Source of the DNA: Xenopus tropicalis
Taxonomy: Eukaryota > Chordata > Amphibia > Anura > Pipidae
Length of the DNA stretch: 64,000 nt
NCBI RefSeq assembly: GCF_000004195.4
Contig: NC_030679.2
Location: 147,919,040 to 147,983,039 of the forward strand
Reading direction: 5' to 3'
Position numbers and translations under genes: made by a program
The notes under the pieces: generated by a model
What the model was told of the DNA's origin: nothing
The model's input: the letters and a program-made list of their open reading frames with translations, nothing else
Database searches by the model: none
In this document: piece after piece, positions 1 to 11,287 of the stretch
Layout: each line of letters starts with the position of its first letter
How positions within the stretch are numbered: the first letter of the stretch is position 1

Positions 1-45
1 GGGAATAATTTAACCATTAAATAAACCCAATAGGGTGGTGGTGGT
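1..45 (+). repeat. Edge fragment of the 112-bp MITE satellite
   Basis: The first 36 bases match one unit of the 112-bp tandem repeat at 21120-22240 in the same orientation (the segment with attaaataaacccaatagg). They are the cut end of another copy of that element, which must continue left of the window. Confidence 0.7.
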
Positions 46-180
46 GGGAAAATTTGCCCATAGGCAGTTACCCATAGCAACCAATCAGTGATTGGCTTTT
101 TTCAGCCAGCTGCAGGTAGAACAATGAATGCAACAATTTGATTGGTTGCCATAGGTTACTGCCCATGGGCGAATTTGCCC
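46..180. mobile_element. Short palindromic MITE
   Basis: The ends form an inverted repeat of about 42 bases with few mismatches. The left arm starts gggaaaatttgcccatagg at 46. The right arm ends atgggcgaatttgccc at 180. The loop is about 50 bases. There is no coding capacity. This is the architecture of a non-autonomous DNA transposon; the superfamily is not determined. Confidence 0.65.
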
Positions 181-961
181 AGTGTTAATAAATGACCCCC
201 ACTGTGTAAAAATGCCCACTAAATCCAAAGTATTTTGCACAGAAAAAGTTGCGGAAAAACCCCCTCGGACTTGCCAAGATTCGCTCATCGCTAGCTATCG
301 GCCATTTTGCTTTGAAAAGAAGACGAGCAGTTAAATGAATATGCCGCCACGGCCAGTCATATTGGCACCACCTTGGCACTTTTTCAAATACCTCACAAAT
401 AAATCAGCTGCAAAACGTTGCAGCAAAGTCGTGAAAACCGCAACTTTTTGCAACTTTGTCGCCAGATAACCACGACTTATTTCAATTGGCACGCAAAAAC
501 CAGCGTAAAAAATTGTCAAAAATCTCTAAAAACCACAAAGCAAAGAGAGATCTTCCAGTTGTAAATGGGACATCTGCCATTGACGTCTACATGATCTCCA
601 CAGGGTTTATATGGGATAGTTTTGAATTCAGAATTGTCGTATTTTTGTCGCATAATAAATCTTGGAAAAGTTCCAACTTTTTGGGGCTTTCCCAACCTGA
701 AAAAGTTGTCGCTTAGTAAATGCCCCCTTAAGAGTACCGACATTGCCATTCTGTCCAGAACTCATTCAGGTCTGAATACGTTACGGTTGGCAAAATTATT
801 GACCTCCTAGACTTAATATTTGGATAGAGTAAGTGAAATCAAGTGCTTCCTATAGCCACCAATGGGCTTTTGGCATTCTTTGCCCATGACTTAATGAGGG
901 CAGTGCACTATGTGTCGCCGGCCTAAGAGAATAAAACTCCTTACCAAGAATATTTAATGGG
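181..961. other. Spacer, no gene seen
   Basis: AT-rich sequence with short open frames only and no recognised protein motif. The pieces near 420-720 (gtcgccagataaccacgac, ggaaaagttccaacttttt) look like degraded palindromic repeat material. Nothing firm can be assigned. Confidence 0.5.
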
Positions 962-969
962 ATATCTGG

Positions 970-1251
970 TAGGGATGCACCAAACCCAGTTTTTCAGGTT
1001 CGGCCGAACCCCCGAATCCATCGTGAAGGGATTCGGCCGAACACCGAACCTAATTTACATATGCTAATTAGGATTTGGAAGGGTTAAATGTCACGTCCAT
1101 GTTCACGTGGCGACATTTAACCCTTCCAAATCCCAATTATGCTTATACTAATTAGGATTCGATTGATCCAGGAGCTTGGATTTGGCCGAATTTGAACCCT
1201 GCTGAAAAAAGGCCAAATACCGGACCGAATCGTGGATTTGGTGCATCCCTA
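970..1251. mobile_element. hAT-type MITE with 8-bp target duplication
   Basis: Terminal inverted repeats read tagggatgcacc at the left end and ggtgcatccct plus a at the right end. They are flanked by 8-bp near-duplicates, atatctgg (962-969) and atatccgg (1252-1259). A second inverted repeat inside (atttggaagggttaaatgtc and its complement) adds a long hairpin. There is no coding capacity. An 8-bp duplication is typical of hAT elements. A shorter relative is at 11288-11380. Confidence 0.8.
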
Positions 1252-1509
1252 ATATCCGGTTCATGATATACAGCATAAAGTAGAATTAAGTCTAAAGCAA
1301 CGGGACATTTCTCGAAAACTTTTCACCGAAGAACCGTAGAAGCCTCTCGGATGAGTTGTGAAACGTTGTCAAGGAAACTCAGAGAAGTCCACTTAATTCT
1401 ACTTGGTACAATGAACTGGAGTCTTTATAGGGGGGGTTACAACTGATACAGACATTATATATGCCAACGACTTTATAATTACCATCCGCTGTTTCCTTGC
1501 CCCTAGACA

Positions 1510-2451
1510 ATGCAAGAATGGAACCAGACTATAATCACAGAATTGTTCCTGGTCGGTTTCGGAGACCTTCACAGATCCAAATATTTCTTCTTCTGCATGT
1601 TCTTCCTCCTCTACCTCGTGGCTTTAAAGGGGAACCTTCTTGTCATTACCTTGGTCATTATCAACGAAGCTCTTCATCTGCCCATGTATTTCTTCCTCAG
1701 CCAACTGTCTTTATCTGAGATCATATTCACGTCCAACATGGTGCCCACCATTCTCCGACTGATATTGTCTGGGGGAGGAAACATGTCGGTATCGGGGTGC
1801 AAGATCCAGTTCTTTGCCTTGTGTGTCCCGACTCTTACACAATGTTTGCTCCTGGCTGCCATGTCCTTTGATCGCTATGTGGCAATTTGTAATCCTCTGC
1901 ATTATACGTCTATTATGACCTTCAAGTTGCAGCTATGGGTGGCCATCTTCTGTTGGGTTTGTGGCTTCTCAGCTTGTGTCCTTGTCATTGTGTTTATATA
2001 TCAACTTCAGTTCTGTCGTTCCAACGTCATCAACCATTTCGCCTGTGACATTGGTCCCGTCATGGAGATTTCCTGCTCAGATACTTCCAGAATGGAACTG
2101 GTCACCTCTTTGGTCTCTACGGTTTCTATTGCTTTCCCATTTCTGTTCATTATCGGCAGTTACATCTCCATCATCCTCACCATCCTCAGGATCCCCTCGA
2201 GCTTTGGGAGACAAAAAGCCTTCTCCACTTGCAGCTCCCACCTGGCCGTGGTGTGTATGTACTACGGGACCCTAGTAGCACTTTATATCTACCCATTCGG
2301 GAAGCATTCGGCCAATGCCAAGTTTATATTCATATTATACACCTCGGTGACCCCATTGTTCAACCCCATTATTTACAGCTTGAGAAATCAGGATATTAAA
2401 AGAGCCATACGGAAATTGGTTTCTATTTGTAAGAAAAAGATTGACGTCTAG
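1510..2451 (+). CDS. Class II olfactory receptor, intact, 313 aa
   Basis: Single-exon seven-transmembrane odorant receptor, expected to signal through Golf in olfactory neurons. Visible family marks: N-glycosylation site NQT at residues 5-7; GN in TM1 (41-42); PMYFFLSQ at 58-65; the TM3 cysteine at 97; MSFDRYVAIC from 118; the three loop-2 cysteines around NHFACD and SCSDTS; KAFSTCSSHL before TM6; and PLFNPIIYSLRNQ in TM7. The length is typical. The ATG at 1510 places NQT right after it, as in the paralogues. The N-terminal motif LVGFGDLH and the TM2 motif SQLSLSE group it with the reverse-strand genes at 6510 and 11409. Orthology is not assigned. Loop 2 has FACD where FFCD or FYCD is usual. 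Confidence 0.95.
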   Translation: MQEWNQTIITELFLVGFGDLHRSKYFFFCMFFLLYLVALKGNLLVITLVIINEALHLPMYFFLSQLSLSEIIFTSNMVPTILRLILSGGGNMSVSGCKIQFFALCVPTLTQCLLLAAMSFDRYVAICNPLHYTSIMTFKLQLWVAIFCWVCGFSACVLVIVFIYQLQFCRSNVINHFACDIGPVMEISCSDTSRMELVTSLVSTVSIAFPFLFIIGSYISIILTILRIPSSFGRQKAFSTCSSHLAVVCMYYGTLVALYIYPFGKHSANAKFIFILYTSVTPLFNPIIYSLRNQDIKRAIRKLVSICKKKIDV

Positions 2452-2522
2452 ATGTGATAATAGGATAAAGGGGCTCATATGCAACGTGTAGACCCTCTTT
2501 CTAGCAACTTTGCATTCATAAT

Positions 2523-3415
2523 TAGCGATAAGCGAATTTTTTTTGCCAGGCATAGATTCGCAGCGAATTTCCGCATTTCGCCATTGGCGAATTGTTTTGC
2601 AAAACTTCTGTGAAAATTCACTGTGGAAATATTCATTGCACTATTTTTTTGTTGTTGTGCATCAAAAAAGGGTGCGGTCGCAGGAAAAAAAAAGGTGTGG
2701 TCGAGGGAAAAAGGCGCAGTCACGGCAAAAAGGCGCAAAATTGGGCTCGGTTGTGTAAAAAAAATGCAGGCGACAAAAAAATAGCCGCGGGCGACAAAAA
2801 AGTGAAAACTTCCGGGAAAATTTGCCGCAGAAATATTCGTGGTGCAGGTTTTTTTTGCCATTGACAAATTGTTTTGTAAAACTTCATTGAAAATTTGCTG
2901 CGTAAATCTTTGTTGCGCAGATTTTTTTTGTTGTGCATCAAAAAAGATGGCACAAAAAGACGCGGTCACAGCAAAAAGGCATGGTCACGTCATAATTGGG
3001 CACACTCACGTCAAAATTGGGCGCAGTCGTGTCAAAAAACACAGGTGACAAAAAAATGCCCAACAAATGCGTTTCGCAAATTTTTGCGCTGTTTCACAAA
3101 TTTCACGCCATTTCGTGAATTTTCTTGCCATTTCACAAATTTTTTGCCGTTTCAGAATTTTTGGCACTGTTTCGTGAATTTTCTTGCCATTTCACAAATT
3201 TTTTGCCGTTTCGGAATTTTTGGCACTGTTTCGTGAATTTTCTTGCCATTTCACAAATTTTTTGCCGTTTCGGAATTTTTGGCACTGTTTCGTGAATTTT
3301 CTTGCTGTTTCACCAATTTTTCGCCATTTCACAAATTTTGCGCCGTTTCGTTCATTTTCTGGCTGTTTCCTGAATTTTATGGCGAAGCGAAATGGCACAG
3401 ATTCGCTCATCACTA
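2523..3415. mobile_element. 893-bp non-autonomous hAT element
   Basis: Starts tagcgataagcgaat and ends attcgctcatcacta, with a perfect 8-bp target duplication ttcataat at 2515-2522 and 3416-3423. The interior has no convincing gene; the longer open frames here are low-complexity by-products. At 3105-3330 it carries a tandem repeat of about 59 bp (ttttcttgccatttcacaaa and following), roughly four copies. Relatives with the same ends but different interior repeats lie at 43215-43434, 43467-43841 and 48875-49652. Confidence 0.85.
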
Positions 3416-3423
3416 TTCATAAT

Positions 3424-3845
3424 TCACCATTTACTAAATATATTTATAAAATGCATTGACAATTACTTTTTGGACCACGGGTTGGTGGGCTGGGAGTGTG
3501 TGAAGTTTGAAAATTTGTTTTTTCATTGTATAAATTCAAATTAAACTTGTTCATTGTTGTATTTATAAAAAGGCCTGATACTGCTGTTATTGGTTGTACA
3601 GAAATTTCGAGTCTACATTTTGAAAATCACACATTTTTCTACTTGAAAGCATGGTTGAAACTCAAAAAATTCAATATATTTTGGCCCAATCAGATCCTAC
3701 CAACCCTAAAGCACTAGGATAAAAGGAATGAAATAAGCCCCTTGCACAATGGCACGTAACTTATGTCAATGAAATCAAATGGACCAGGTCACTTTAATGG
3801 TTTGTGTGCAAGGAACGAGGAAGTGTGTATGTCATAAACAGGGTT
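3424..3845. other. Spacer, no gene seen
   Basis: AT-rich, no open frame with a family signature, no RNA gene recognised. Confidence 0.5.
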
Positions 3846-5026
3846 CAGGTGTAGGATCCCTTATCTGGAAACCCATTATCCAGAAAGTTCTGATTTACGG
3901 AAAGGCCATCTCCAAAGACTCCATTATAAGCAAATAATTCTAATTTCTGAAAATGATTTTCTTTTTCCCTGTAATAATAAAACAGTACCTGTACTTGATC
4001 CCAACTAAGATATAATTACCCCTTATTGGGGCAGAACAGCCCTATTGGGTTTATTTCATGGTTAAATGATTCCCTTTTCTCTGTAATAATAAAACAGTAC
4101 CTGTACTTGATCCCAACTAAGATATAATTACCCCTTATTGGGGGCAGAACAGCCCTATTGGGTTTATTTCATGGTTAAATGATTCCCTTTTCTCTGTAAT
4201 AATAAAACAGTACCTGTACTTGATCCCAACTAAGATATAATTACCCCTTATTGGGGCAGAACAGCCCTATTGGGTTTATTTCATGGTTAAATGATTCCCT
4301 TTTCTCTGTAATAATAAAACAGTACCTGTACTTGATCCCAACTAAGATATAATTACCCCTTATTGGGGCAGAACAGCCCTATTGGGTTTATTTCATGGTT
4401 AAATGATTCCCTTTTCTCTGTAATAATAAAACAGTACCTGTACTTGATCCCAACTAAGATATAATTACCCCTTCTTGGGGCAGAACAGCCCTATTGGGTT
4501 TATTTCATGGTTAAATGATTCCCTTTTCTCTGTAATAATAAAACAGTACCTGTACTTGATCCCAACTAAGATATAATTACCCCTTATTGGGGGCAGAACA
4601 GCCCTATTGGGTTTATTTAATGGTTAAATGATTCCCTTTTCTCTGTAATAATAAAACAGTACCTGTACTTGATCCCAACTAAGATATAATTACCCCTTAT
4701 TGGGGCAGAACAGCCCTATTGGGTTTATTTAATGGTTAAATGATTCCCTTTTCTCTGTAATAATAAAACAGTACCTGTACTTGATCCCAACTAAGATATA
4801 ATTACCCCTTATTGGGGCAGAACAGCCCTATTGGGTTTATTTAATGGTTAAATGATTCCCTTTTCTCTGTAATAATAAAACAGTACCTGTACTTGATCCC
4901 AACTAAGATATAATTACCCCTTATTGGGGCAGAACAGCCCTATTGGGTTTATTTAATGGTTAAATGATTCCCTTTTCTCTGTAATAATAAAACAGTACCT
5001 GTACTTGATCCCAACTAAGATATAAT
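3846..5026 (-). mobile_element. MITE carrying ten 112-bp satellite units, truncated
   Basis: Begins caggtgtaggatccc, the terminal repeat also found at both ends of 21023-22347. It contains ten units of about 112 bp (3960-5026; landmark cagtacctgtacttgatccc first at 3983, last at 4993). The opposite end is missing and the sequence breaks into unrelated DNA after 5026. Units differ by only a few bases, which indicates recent array expansion or homogenisation. Orientation is opposite to the 21-22 kb copy. Confidence 0.8.
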
Positions 5027-6008
5027 GCTTCTTCTTTTGCAGACTGTATGGGCACTAGAGGGAAAAACCTGATTGGTTCTAGCCGGATTGGGATCCACAA
5101 CCTTTGTATCAGAACCCAAAAATGAGTTATCGACAAGGCGTCTTTAGCTATAGATATCGTTTTTAATAGGGTATGCATTTAATGATTAAATTAGGCATTT
5201 ATTATGTTCCATTATGGTCTGTAACACTCTGTTACTGGAATAAACTTTAATGGAGACAAAAAAATTGGAAATTAAAATGAATACAGAAGATCTGAGCTTA
5301 ATCAATATTTATGGACCCCAGACAACGGCAGGAAGGAAAAAAACGTTATGTAGAGGTGAGTCTATACTTCATATGTGTGGCTCTTCAGTTAGGAAAGTTC
5401 AGGAGTTATGTTTGATATAATATATGTTAAACCTGCCATTATTTTTGGGATGGAGCAAAATATTGGGGGGTTTTCTGACCAATTAGCACTTTTAGTTGAA
5501 TATGACAGATTGGAGATTCCAGAAGAATATGGAGATGGGAAGCAAAGGAGGAAGCAAAGAAGGGTTTCAGTCCACTAATCTGTTAAAAGGGAATGTAAAA
5601 GACAATGGAATTAATAGAATAAATAAATTGGAATCCTGTATTTCAGAAGGGGCGGGGTGGTGGGTAAAATTGCCCAACTGAAGAACAAAATAAAGCAGAA
5701 TCAGTATTACTGATAAGAGTCTCTGGAGAACCTTCTGGAGAACCTTCTGGAGAGAGATTTTGGAATAAGAATCTCCCAGATAGCTGGAGCAGGATCTCAT
5801 TGGGGTCTCATTGACTTCCAGGGTAAAAAGCAACAAACATCAAACAAGGCAATACTGGAGGGTTGTGGGATCCTACTGATTTGGAAACGTGGAAAGGTAA
5901 ATAATGAAGATATTTATGGAGATAAGCTCAAGCCCTGAGACCAATGATTTAGAAGTATGATGTAAGGCTTACAATAAGTCTACAGAAAAAAAGACTCCGG
6001 GACCAGAT
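5027..6008. other. Spacer, no gene seen
   Basis: No recognisable coding or RNA feature. A small direct repeat of ccttctggagaa is at 5730-5752. Confidence 0.5.
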
Positions 6009-6370
6009 TGTGTTCTGGTTCTCTGGTCAACAGTAAGAATTGGGGCCTTCTGAAGATTGGAGGTTGAGCCTAAATGATGAGGCTTCTTCATTATTGTCTC
6101 TCCGGTTAATATTCTTTAATATTCTTTAATGTAATTGTGTTCTGGTTCTCTGGTCAACAGTAAGAAGTTGGAGTCTTCTGCAGATTGGAGGTAGAGGCTA
6201 AATGATGAGGCTTCTTCATTGTTGTCTCACTGGTTAATATTCTTTAATGTAATTGTGTTCTGGTTCTCTGGTCAACAGTAAGAAGTTGGGGCCTTCTGAA
6301 GATTGGAGGTTGAGGTTAAACGATGAGGCTTCTTCATTGTTGTCTCTCCGGTTAATATTTTTTAATATTT
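6009..6370. repeat. Tandem repeat, about 118-127 bp, three copies
   Basis: The landmark gtgttctggttctctggtca recurs at 6010, 6137 and 6255. Each copy also contains gatgaggcttcttcattgttg or a close variant. Non-coding. Confidence 0.8.
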
Positions 6371-6407
6371 GAATGCATTTCAAAGGAAAATCAACGTATA
6401 AGCCAAT

Positions 6408-8575
6408 TGTGAATTTTCAGTTTCCAAATTGGAACAAGTCTCTGCATTGCTTACCCATTGTAAAATATGGAAAATATTAACCCATAGGGCATCCTCTCTT
6501 GTGAAACGGTTAGTAGACATGACTGAATATTGTCTTACGCTTAACTATATTACAATTGCTTATTGCTCTCCTTATATCCTGATTTCTCAAGCTATAGATA
6601 ATGGGGTTGAACAAGGGAGTGACCAGAGAGTATAGTAAGGAGAGAACCTTATTTGCATTCATGGAATGTTCTCCAGTTGGGACAATATAAATGGTTGTCA
6701 ATGTGCCGTAATACATAGAGACGACAATCAGATGGGAGCTGCAGGTGGAGAAGGCTTTCTGTCTCCCATGGTTTGAGGGGATCCTGAGGATGGTAAAAAT
6801 GATGGAAATATAAGTAGCGATAATGAAGGTGAAAGGTAAAAGAACCACGGGCATAGAAACAAGGGAGGTGAGCAGTTTCACAGAGGAAGTGTCCGAGCAT
6901 GAGAGTTCTAGAACTGGAGCGATGTCACAGTAGAAATGGTTAATGACGTTGGAATGACAGAATTGCAGCTTATGTAGGAATATATCAATGGGAAGGGCCA
7001 GTGTGAAACCGGAGGTCCAACAGAACATTACAATGTGCAGCTGCAGTCTGAAAGTCAACACTGACGTATAGTGAAGGGGTTTGCATATAGCCACATAGCG
7101 ATCAAAGGACATGGCAGCCAATAGCAAGCACTGAGCAATGGTGGGGGCACATAAAAGATAGAACTGGGTGATGCAACCATTTACAGACATGGTCCCTCCT
7201 CCGGCCAATATGAGTCTCAGCATATTGGGCACAATATTGGAGGTGAACAAGACCTCAGACAGGGACAACTGAGTGAGAAAAAAATACATAGAAGAATGGA
7301 GGCTCTTGCAGGTAGCAACCAAGATGATCACAAGATCATTACTCATTAATGCCATAATAAAAATGATCAGAACCACGGCGAACAGGATTATGTTGAAGTT
7401 GTGAAGATCCCCAAACCCAACCAAATAAAGTTCAGTGATTAAGGTTCGATTTTCTTGAAGCATTGCCTCGTAATAATTAATCAATGATAAACATATTCTG
7501 CATCCCTAGATGAATGAATACTATATCATAAATCAATCAAGAGGAACCAAAGAAACAAACTTTGTCTACGTTGCCATATAATCTCAAGATTCTGTCCCTT
7601 ATCCAACCAGATGTCACAACTTATAAACACATTATTCATTTAAAAAAAACAAAAAACCCAACCATAAGCATGAGTCCTCTATCAAAAGAAACACAGGATT
7701 TCTTGTCTCCTTTTGTCGGAGAATTTATCCTCTTGATGAATTCAGTGTGTAAGTACGTCTAATATTCTTGTTCTGACAAATAATGACCCCAACTGGGACA
7801 ATACGGTTCAACTCTTCGGCTCACAGATCTACCAAATCTTGTTTGATTATTGTCCTACATCTTCAATAAATAGGCATTTGGGTCAGTAGATTTGCTGTAC
7901 TGTCTGAATGAAGGTTTTGGGTCAATGAACGTTTTTGAATTAATATTTGGAAGCCACAGCTGGCCATTCCATAGTCACGGAGATCCTGCCTCCATTTTGG
8001 TAAGTTTGTTGGGACGAAACCAGAAATACGTTGTGACTGAGGATCATCGGCTCTCAACTGACAATAGAAGAATTCAGACTTTTTAGAGTCGTTGATTCAA
8101 TGATTTGATTTGGGCCCATTGGGTCTAAATCAGATTTGAGTTGAATGTTTTTTAAGCCATAAATACTAAAACCTGTATTTTCTAGAATCTTCTTACGTGT
8201 CCTACACATCGGAGGTGAATGAGCTTTGCTGATTGGATTTCATAGAACACTTTTATTATATTTATTTACTCGTGGGGGGATAAACTCACAGAGCTTTGGT
8301 ATCAGGGGACTAATTACATTATTTTCCCCTGGAAATGTAAATCATTTTCTATTCCTTGTTTATTATTATTTTGGTAATTGTTACTCCCTGTGGTGCCCTA
8401 AATGGGGAGTTCAGCTTTACATTTACTTCTAGTATATTATGGATTGACCTATTCTTGGTATTTTTTTACTGGTCTTTGTTATCTATTTTGTTTGTTTTTT
8501 CAGTTATTATCTGCCATTTTCCACCCTGTTTGTAGTGGGGAGGAGGGTCAGTGACCCTGACAACCAAACGAAAAG
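6408..8575. repeat. Duplicated block A, paralogous to 11208-13115
   Basis: This block holds the OR at 6510-7463 with about 1.1 kb upstream and 0.1 kb downstream. All parts have counterparts in order in 11208-13115: cctttn downstream matches around aaattggaacaagtct, the OR itself, and upstream matches such as gataaactcacagagctttg (8280 and 12883). The flanks have many substitutions and indels, while the coding parts are nearly identical. Confidence 0.85.
6510..7463 (-). CDS. Class II olfactory receptor, possibly decaying, 317 aa
   Basis: Intronless OR, paralogue of 11409-12356 (about 96% identical up to residue 302 by hand alignment). The first ATG in frame is at 7463, which puts ENRT at residues 4-7 as in relatives; the upstream in-frame extension has no ATG. 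Family marks: MSFDRYVAIC, KAFSTCSSHL, PLFNPIIYSLRNQ. Oddities: the near-invariant Pro of the TM2 motif PMYFFL is Ser here (residue 58), residue 43 after the TM1 Asn is Asp instead of Gly, and the last 15 residues are unrelated to the paralogue because homology stops at the RAIS codons. The frame is open throughout, so it is annotated as coding, but relaxed selection is possible. Confidence 0.88.
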   Translation of the reverse strand: MLQENRTLITELYLVGFGDLHNFNIILFAVVLIIFIMALMSNDLVIILVATCKSLHSSMYFFLTQLSLSEVLFTSNIVPNMLRLILAGGGTMSVNGCITQFYLLCAPTIAQCLLLAAMSFDRYVAICKPLHYTSVLTFRLQLHIVMFCWTSGFTLALPIDIFLHKLQFCHSNVINHFYCDIAPVLELSCSDTSSVKLLTSLVSMPVVLLPFTFIIATYISIIFTILRIPSNHGRQKAFSTCSSHLIVVSMYYGTLTTIYIVPTGEHSMNANKVLSLLYSLVTPLFNPIIYSLRNQDIRRAISNCNIVKRKTIFSHVY

Positions 8576-9855
8576 GAAACCCCATAAATGATAATTGCAA
8601 GCAGACAGGGATGTGTAAACTAATTCAGAGATGCTCACTAGTTCTCCAAGTAGTGCAAACTTGGCCTGGTAGGCTTAACTCAAGTTGATATTTTTGGGTA
8701 AGGACTATAGCCTCTGACTCAGAACCTGTTCATAAACTGCAATCAGAATTTCATACATGCACATAATGGCGCAGAATAATGATGTGAGGATCACGTGGAC
8801 TTCCCTTGCATCACTGGTGACCCTGACTGCTCACCTTCTTCATTACAGCCTCCAGAAGAATTAAGAGTGTAATCAATTCCATAGTTATGTGAGCCTCTGA
8901 ACATGAACCTCTTTTGTCTCAAAGAGGATTGTTCACCCTTAAGGAAAAGGAAAGGTAAAAACTAAAAACAAAAATAAGTTTTATCAGAAAGGTCTATGTA
9001 AATACAACCATAAGCATGAGTCCTCTATTAAAAGAAACACAGGATTTCATATCTCCTTTTGTGTCACAAGTTCTTCCGTGTCAGACTTCCTCTCTCAGAA
9101 AAATCCATCAGGGGGATGGGCACAATGTGCAGCTCTCTCCTCTCTCCCCCTCCCTTCTCCCTCTCCCCTCTATACTTGTTCCTCCTCTCAACTGTGCTGT
9201 GTAATCTAAGCTACCAGCAGCCAGAGCTGCAGCAGGAAGCTACGGAGATCAAGCTAAAATGGCAGCTGCTATCTTAAACAAACAGAGGGAGCCTCTACAG
9301 CTGTTACTCAGGTATGGTAAAGCTTTCTGCAGAATAAATATATATTGTTTATATATTATTATATTATTATTATTTGTGGTTTGTCAGTTATGTAGCTTTT
9401 TCTTTAGCAGATCTCCAGGTTGGAAGCCGCAACCAGGCAGTGGTTTGGATGAGAGACTGCAATATGAATAGCAGGGGAACTGAATAGAAAGATAAGGAAT
9501 AAAAAGTAACAATAATAATATAATTGTAAATGTCAACACACAGAGGATTATGGGGTTCTTAATGTTTTTGGGGCTCCGTATATCTAAATGATCAAAAGAG
9601 CTTTTGGATTTCTCAAGAGAAAATATGCCTTTAACAAGGAGACAGTTTTAATTATCTTTCAATAAGAATATACCAACTGTGATCAGTAAAAAATCTTTAT
9701 AAAAAATCCTTCATCGACGCTGTAGATCGTATAATAAAAAATATGTGAGAAGTTGCTTTAAATAGAAAAAGTGAGCTCTTCAGAGACAAAATGGGCAATA
9801 TTGAATTGGAATAATGTTTATTACTGTGAAATAATGTGAAAAGTCTTTTCATATT
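7500..9855. other. Upstream spacer of the reverse OR, no further gene
   Basis: Up to about 8575 this is duplicated with 12370-13115. A segment of about 60 bp around cataagcatgagtcctctat recurs at 7669 and 9011. 9473-9530 resembles part of the TTAA-type MITE described at 51038. No coding signature. Confidence 0.5.
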
Positions 9856-10110
9856 AAAGGGAAACTGTACTTTGAGAATGAATATGTAACCAACAGATAA
9901 CTTATATCATAATGAGTGGCCTATTAAAGAATCTCCCCAAACTGGAATATATATATCAGTAAATATTGCTCTTTTACATCCTTTCCCTTGAGCCGCCATT
10001 TAGTGATGGGCTGTGTGCTCCCTCAGAGATCAGCTGACAGGAAATAATGCCTCCATTTTGTGATGGGCTGTGTGCTCCTTCAGAGATCCCCTGACAGGAA
10101 ATAATGATAA
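9856..10110. mobile_element. TTAA-type MITE fragment
   Basis: Starts ttaaagggaaactgtact and contains cttgagccgccatttagtga and gggctgtgtgctcc twice. These pieces also occur, in reverse relation, in the element at 14427-14825 (ggagcacacagcccatcac). It resembles the TTAA-duplicating frog MITEs (T2/Kolobok-like, from general knowledge). Boundaries are approximate. Confidence 0.5.
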
Positions 10111-10249
10111 TTAAGGCTGTCAGGTCTTTGATGGATCTTAAGGATGAAGATAAGCCTCACTCCAAATAGGACATGACATTCCTGGGATGGAAGAAATCCC
10201 CTAACGTTTTCCTGGTTCGTGATGTAATTTCAGGTATTATTAATAAAGA

Positions 10250-11215
10250 ATGACTGAAACAGTAGAGGAGACACTTTTTACCAAAAAAAAGCTGAAGGCG
10301 CTATTTCCATTTGATGATAAGACATCTGCTACATGGGATCATCCTCCCAAGGTGGATGTGGCCAGTTTGGCTAAAAAGACGACTATTCTGGTTGGAGATG
10401 GTTTTAGAGATTCCATGCATCATCCAAGGTGGACTAAAGAGGCTCTTAAATCATCATCTGCAGCTTTTAGACCTGGAGTGGCTACAGCTCGTGTCATTCG
10501 ATCTGTTAGGCTTTGGCTCACCCAGATGGATCAAGATATGAAGTTTCTCCTGAAGTCTTCATTGGAAATCATTAAACTGGTGGCAAAATACCTTTGCGAA
10601 GCCTCGGTTCTTGGTTGAGAGTATTAGGATGGCGGCTAGATCATCCACTTTGTCAGTGGCTGGAAGGTGAGCACTCTGGCTCAAACACCGGGCAGCTGAC
10701 CTAGCATCAAGAACAAGCTTTGTGCTGTGCCTTTTGGGGGACCCTTTCTCTTTGTAAAGAGCTGGTAACTAAGTTAGGTTAAACTAATACGTTGCTTCCA
10801 CATTACAAAGGCTTCTTTTCCCAAAAGAATATTTTTCACCAGATGAGTCAGGCCAGACATTCAAGAGAGAAGAAAACCGGAAAAAACGGTTTTCTTCTCT
10901 CTTGAACTTCTGGCCTGACCCATCTGTTTGATCCACCTAGGGCAAAGCAGGTAGACCTCAGAAAGGGAAAGATGGACCAGGGCAGTCATGTAAGACAGAA
11001 CAGTTCTGACGCCAACTCATCCAGGCCAGTGGGGAAAACTACTTTATTTTTTTCAAGAGTGGACAAAAATGATCAAATTCTAAGTATTATCAAAGGTGCT
11101 TACAGGCTGGAGTTGGCCTCTTACCCAAGACCTCGTTTTGTTTGCACAAGGGTTCTCAGACATTTTGTGCAGTCTTATGTTTTGATTCCAGTCCCCCAAA
11201 AGAGACAAATTTGAA
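10250..11215 (+). pseudogene. Decayed DIRS-like retroelement (gag-like and RT N-terminal parts)
   Basis: A 122-codon open stretch (10250-10618) has the layout I associate with ORF1 of vertebrate DIRS-type retrotransposons: PPKVDVA, then a kinase-free TT..VGDGFRD segment, AAFRPGVATARVIRSVRLWL, and a Leu-rich end. The reading continues through a stop as MAARSSTLSVAGR and ALWLKH, again a DIRS-like order. Further on (11050-11210) the frame reads RVDKNDQILSIIKGAYRLE, like the segment before the reverse transcriptase. There are stops and frame changes, so it is dead. Assignment rests on motif memory, not a search. Confidence 0.55.
10841..10926. repeat. Long hairpin inverted repeat
   Basis: Inner arms of 20 bases are perfectly complementary (ttcaagagagaagaaaaccg at 10860-10879 and its complement at 10887-10906) around a 7-base loop. 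Outer arms extend the pairing to about 40 bases with few mismatches (gagtcaggccaga and tctggcctgaccc). It lies inside the DIRS-like remnant, so it is probably a fold-back duplication of that element. Confidence 0.85.
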
Positions 11216-11287
11216 TTTTCAATTTTCAAATTGGAACAAGTCTTCGGATTTGGTGTCCTTCTATGTGAAATGGTTGTTAGTAGACAA

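Noticed and set aside
2475..2969. 164-codon minus-strand open frame
   Set aside because: Lies within the hAT element 2523-3415; translation is low-complexity Phe/Ala/Lys from runs of A and T.
7464..7484. Seven-residue N-terminal extension of the OR at 6510-7463
   Set aside because: It would begin at TTG; the ATG at 7463 matches the paralogue's start and places the glycosylation site correctly.
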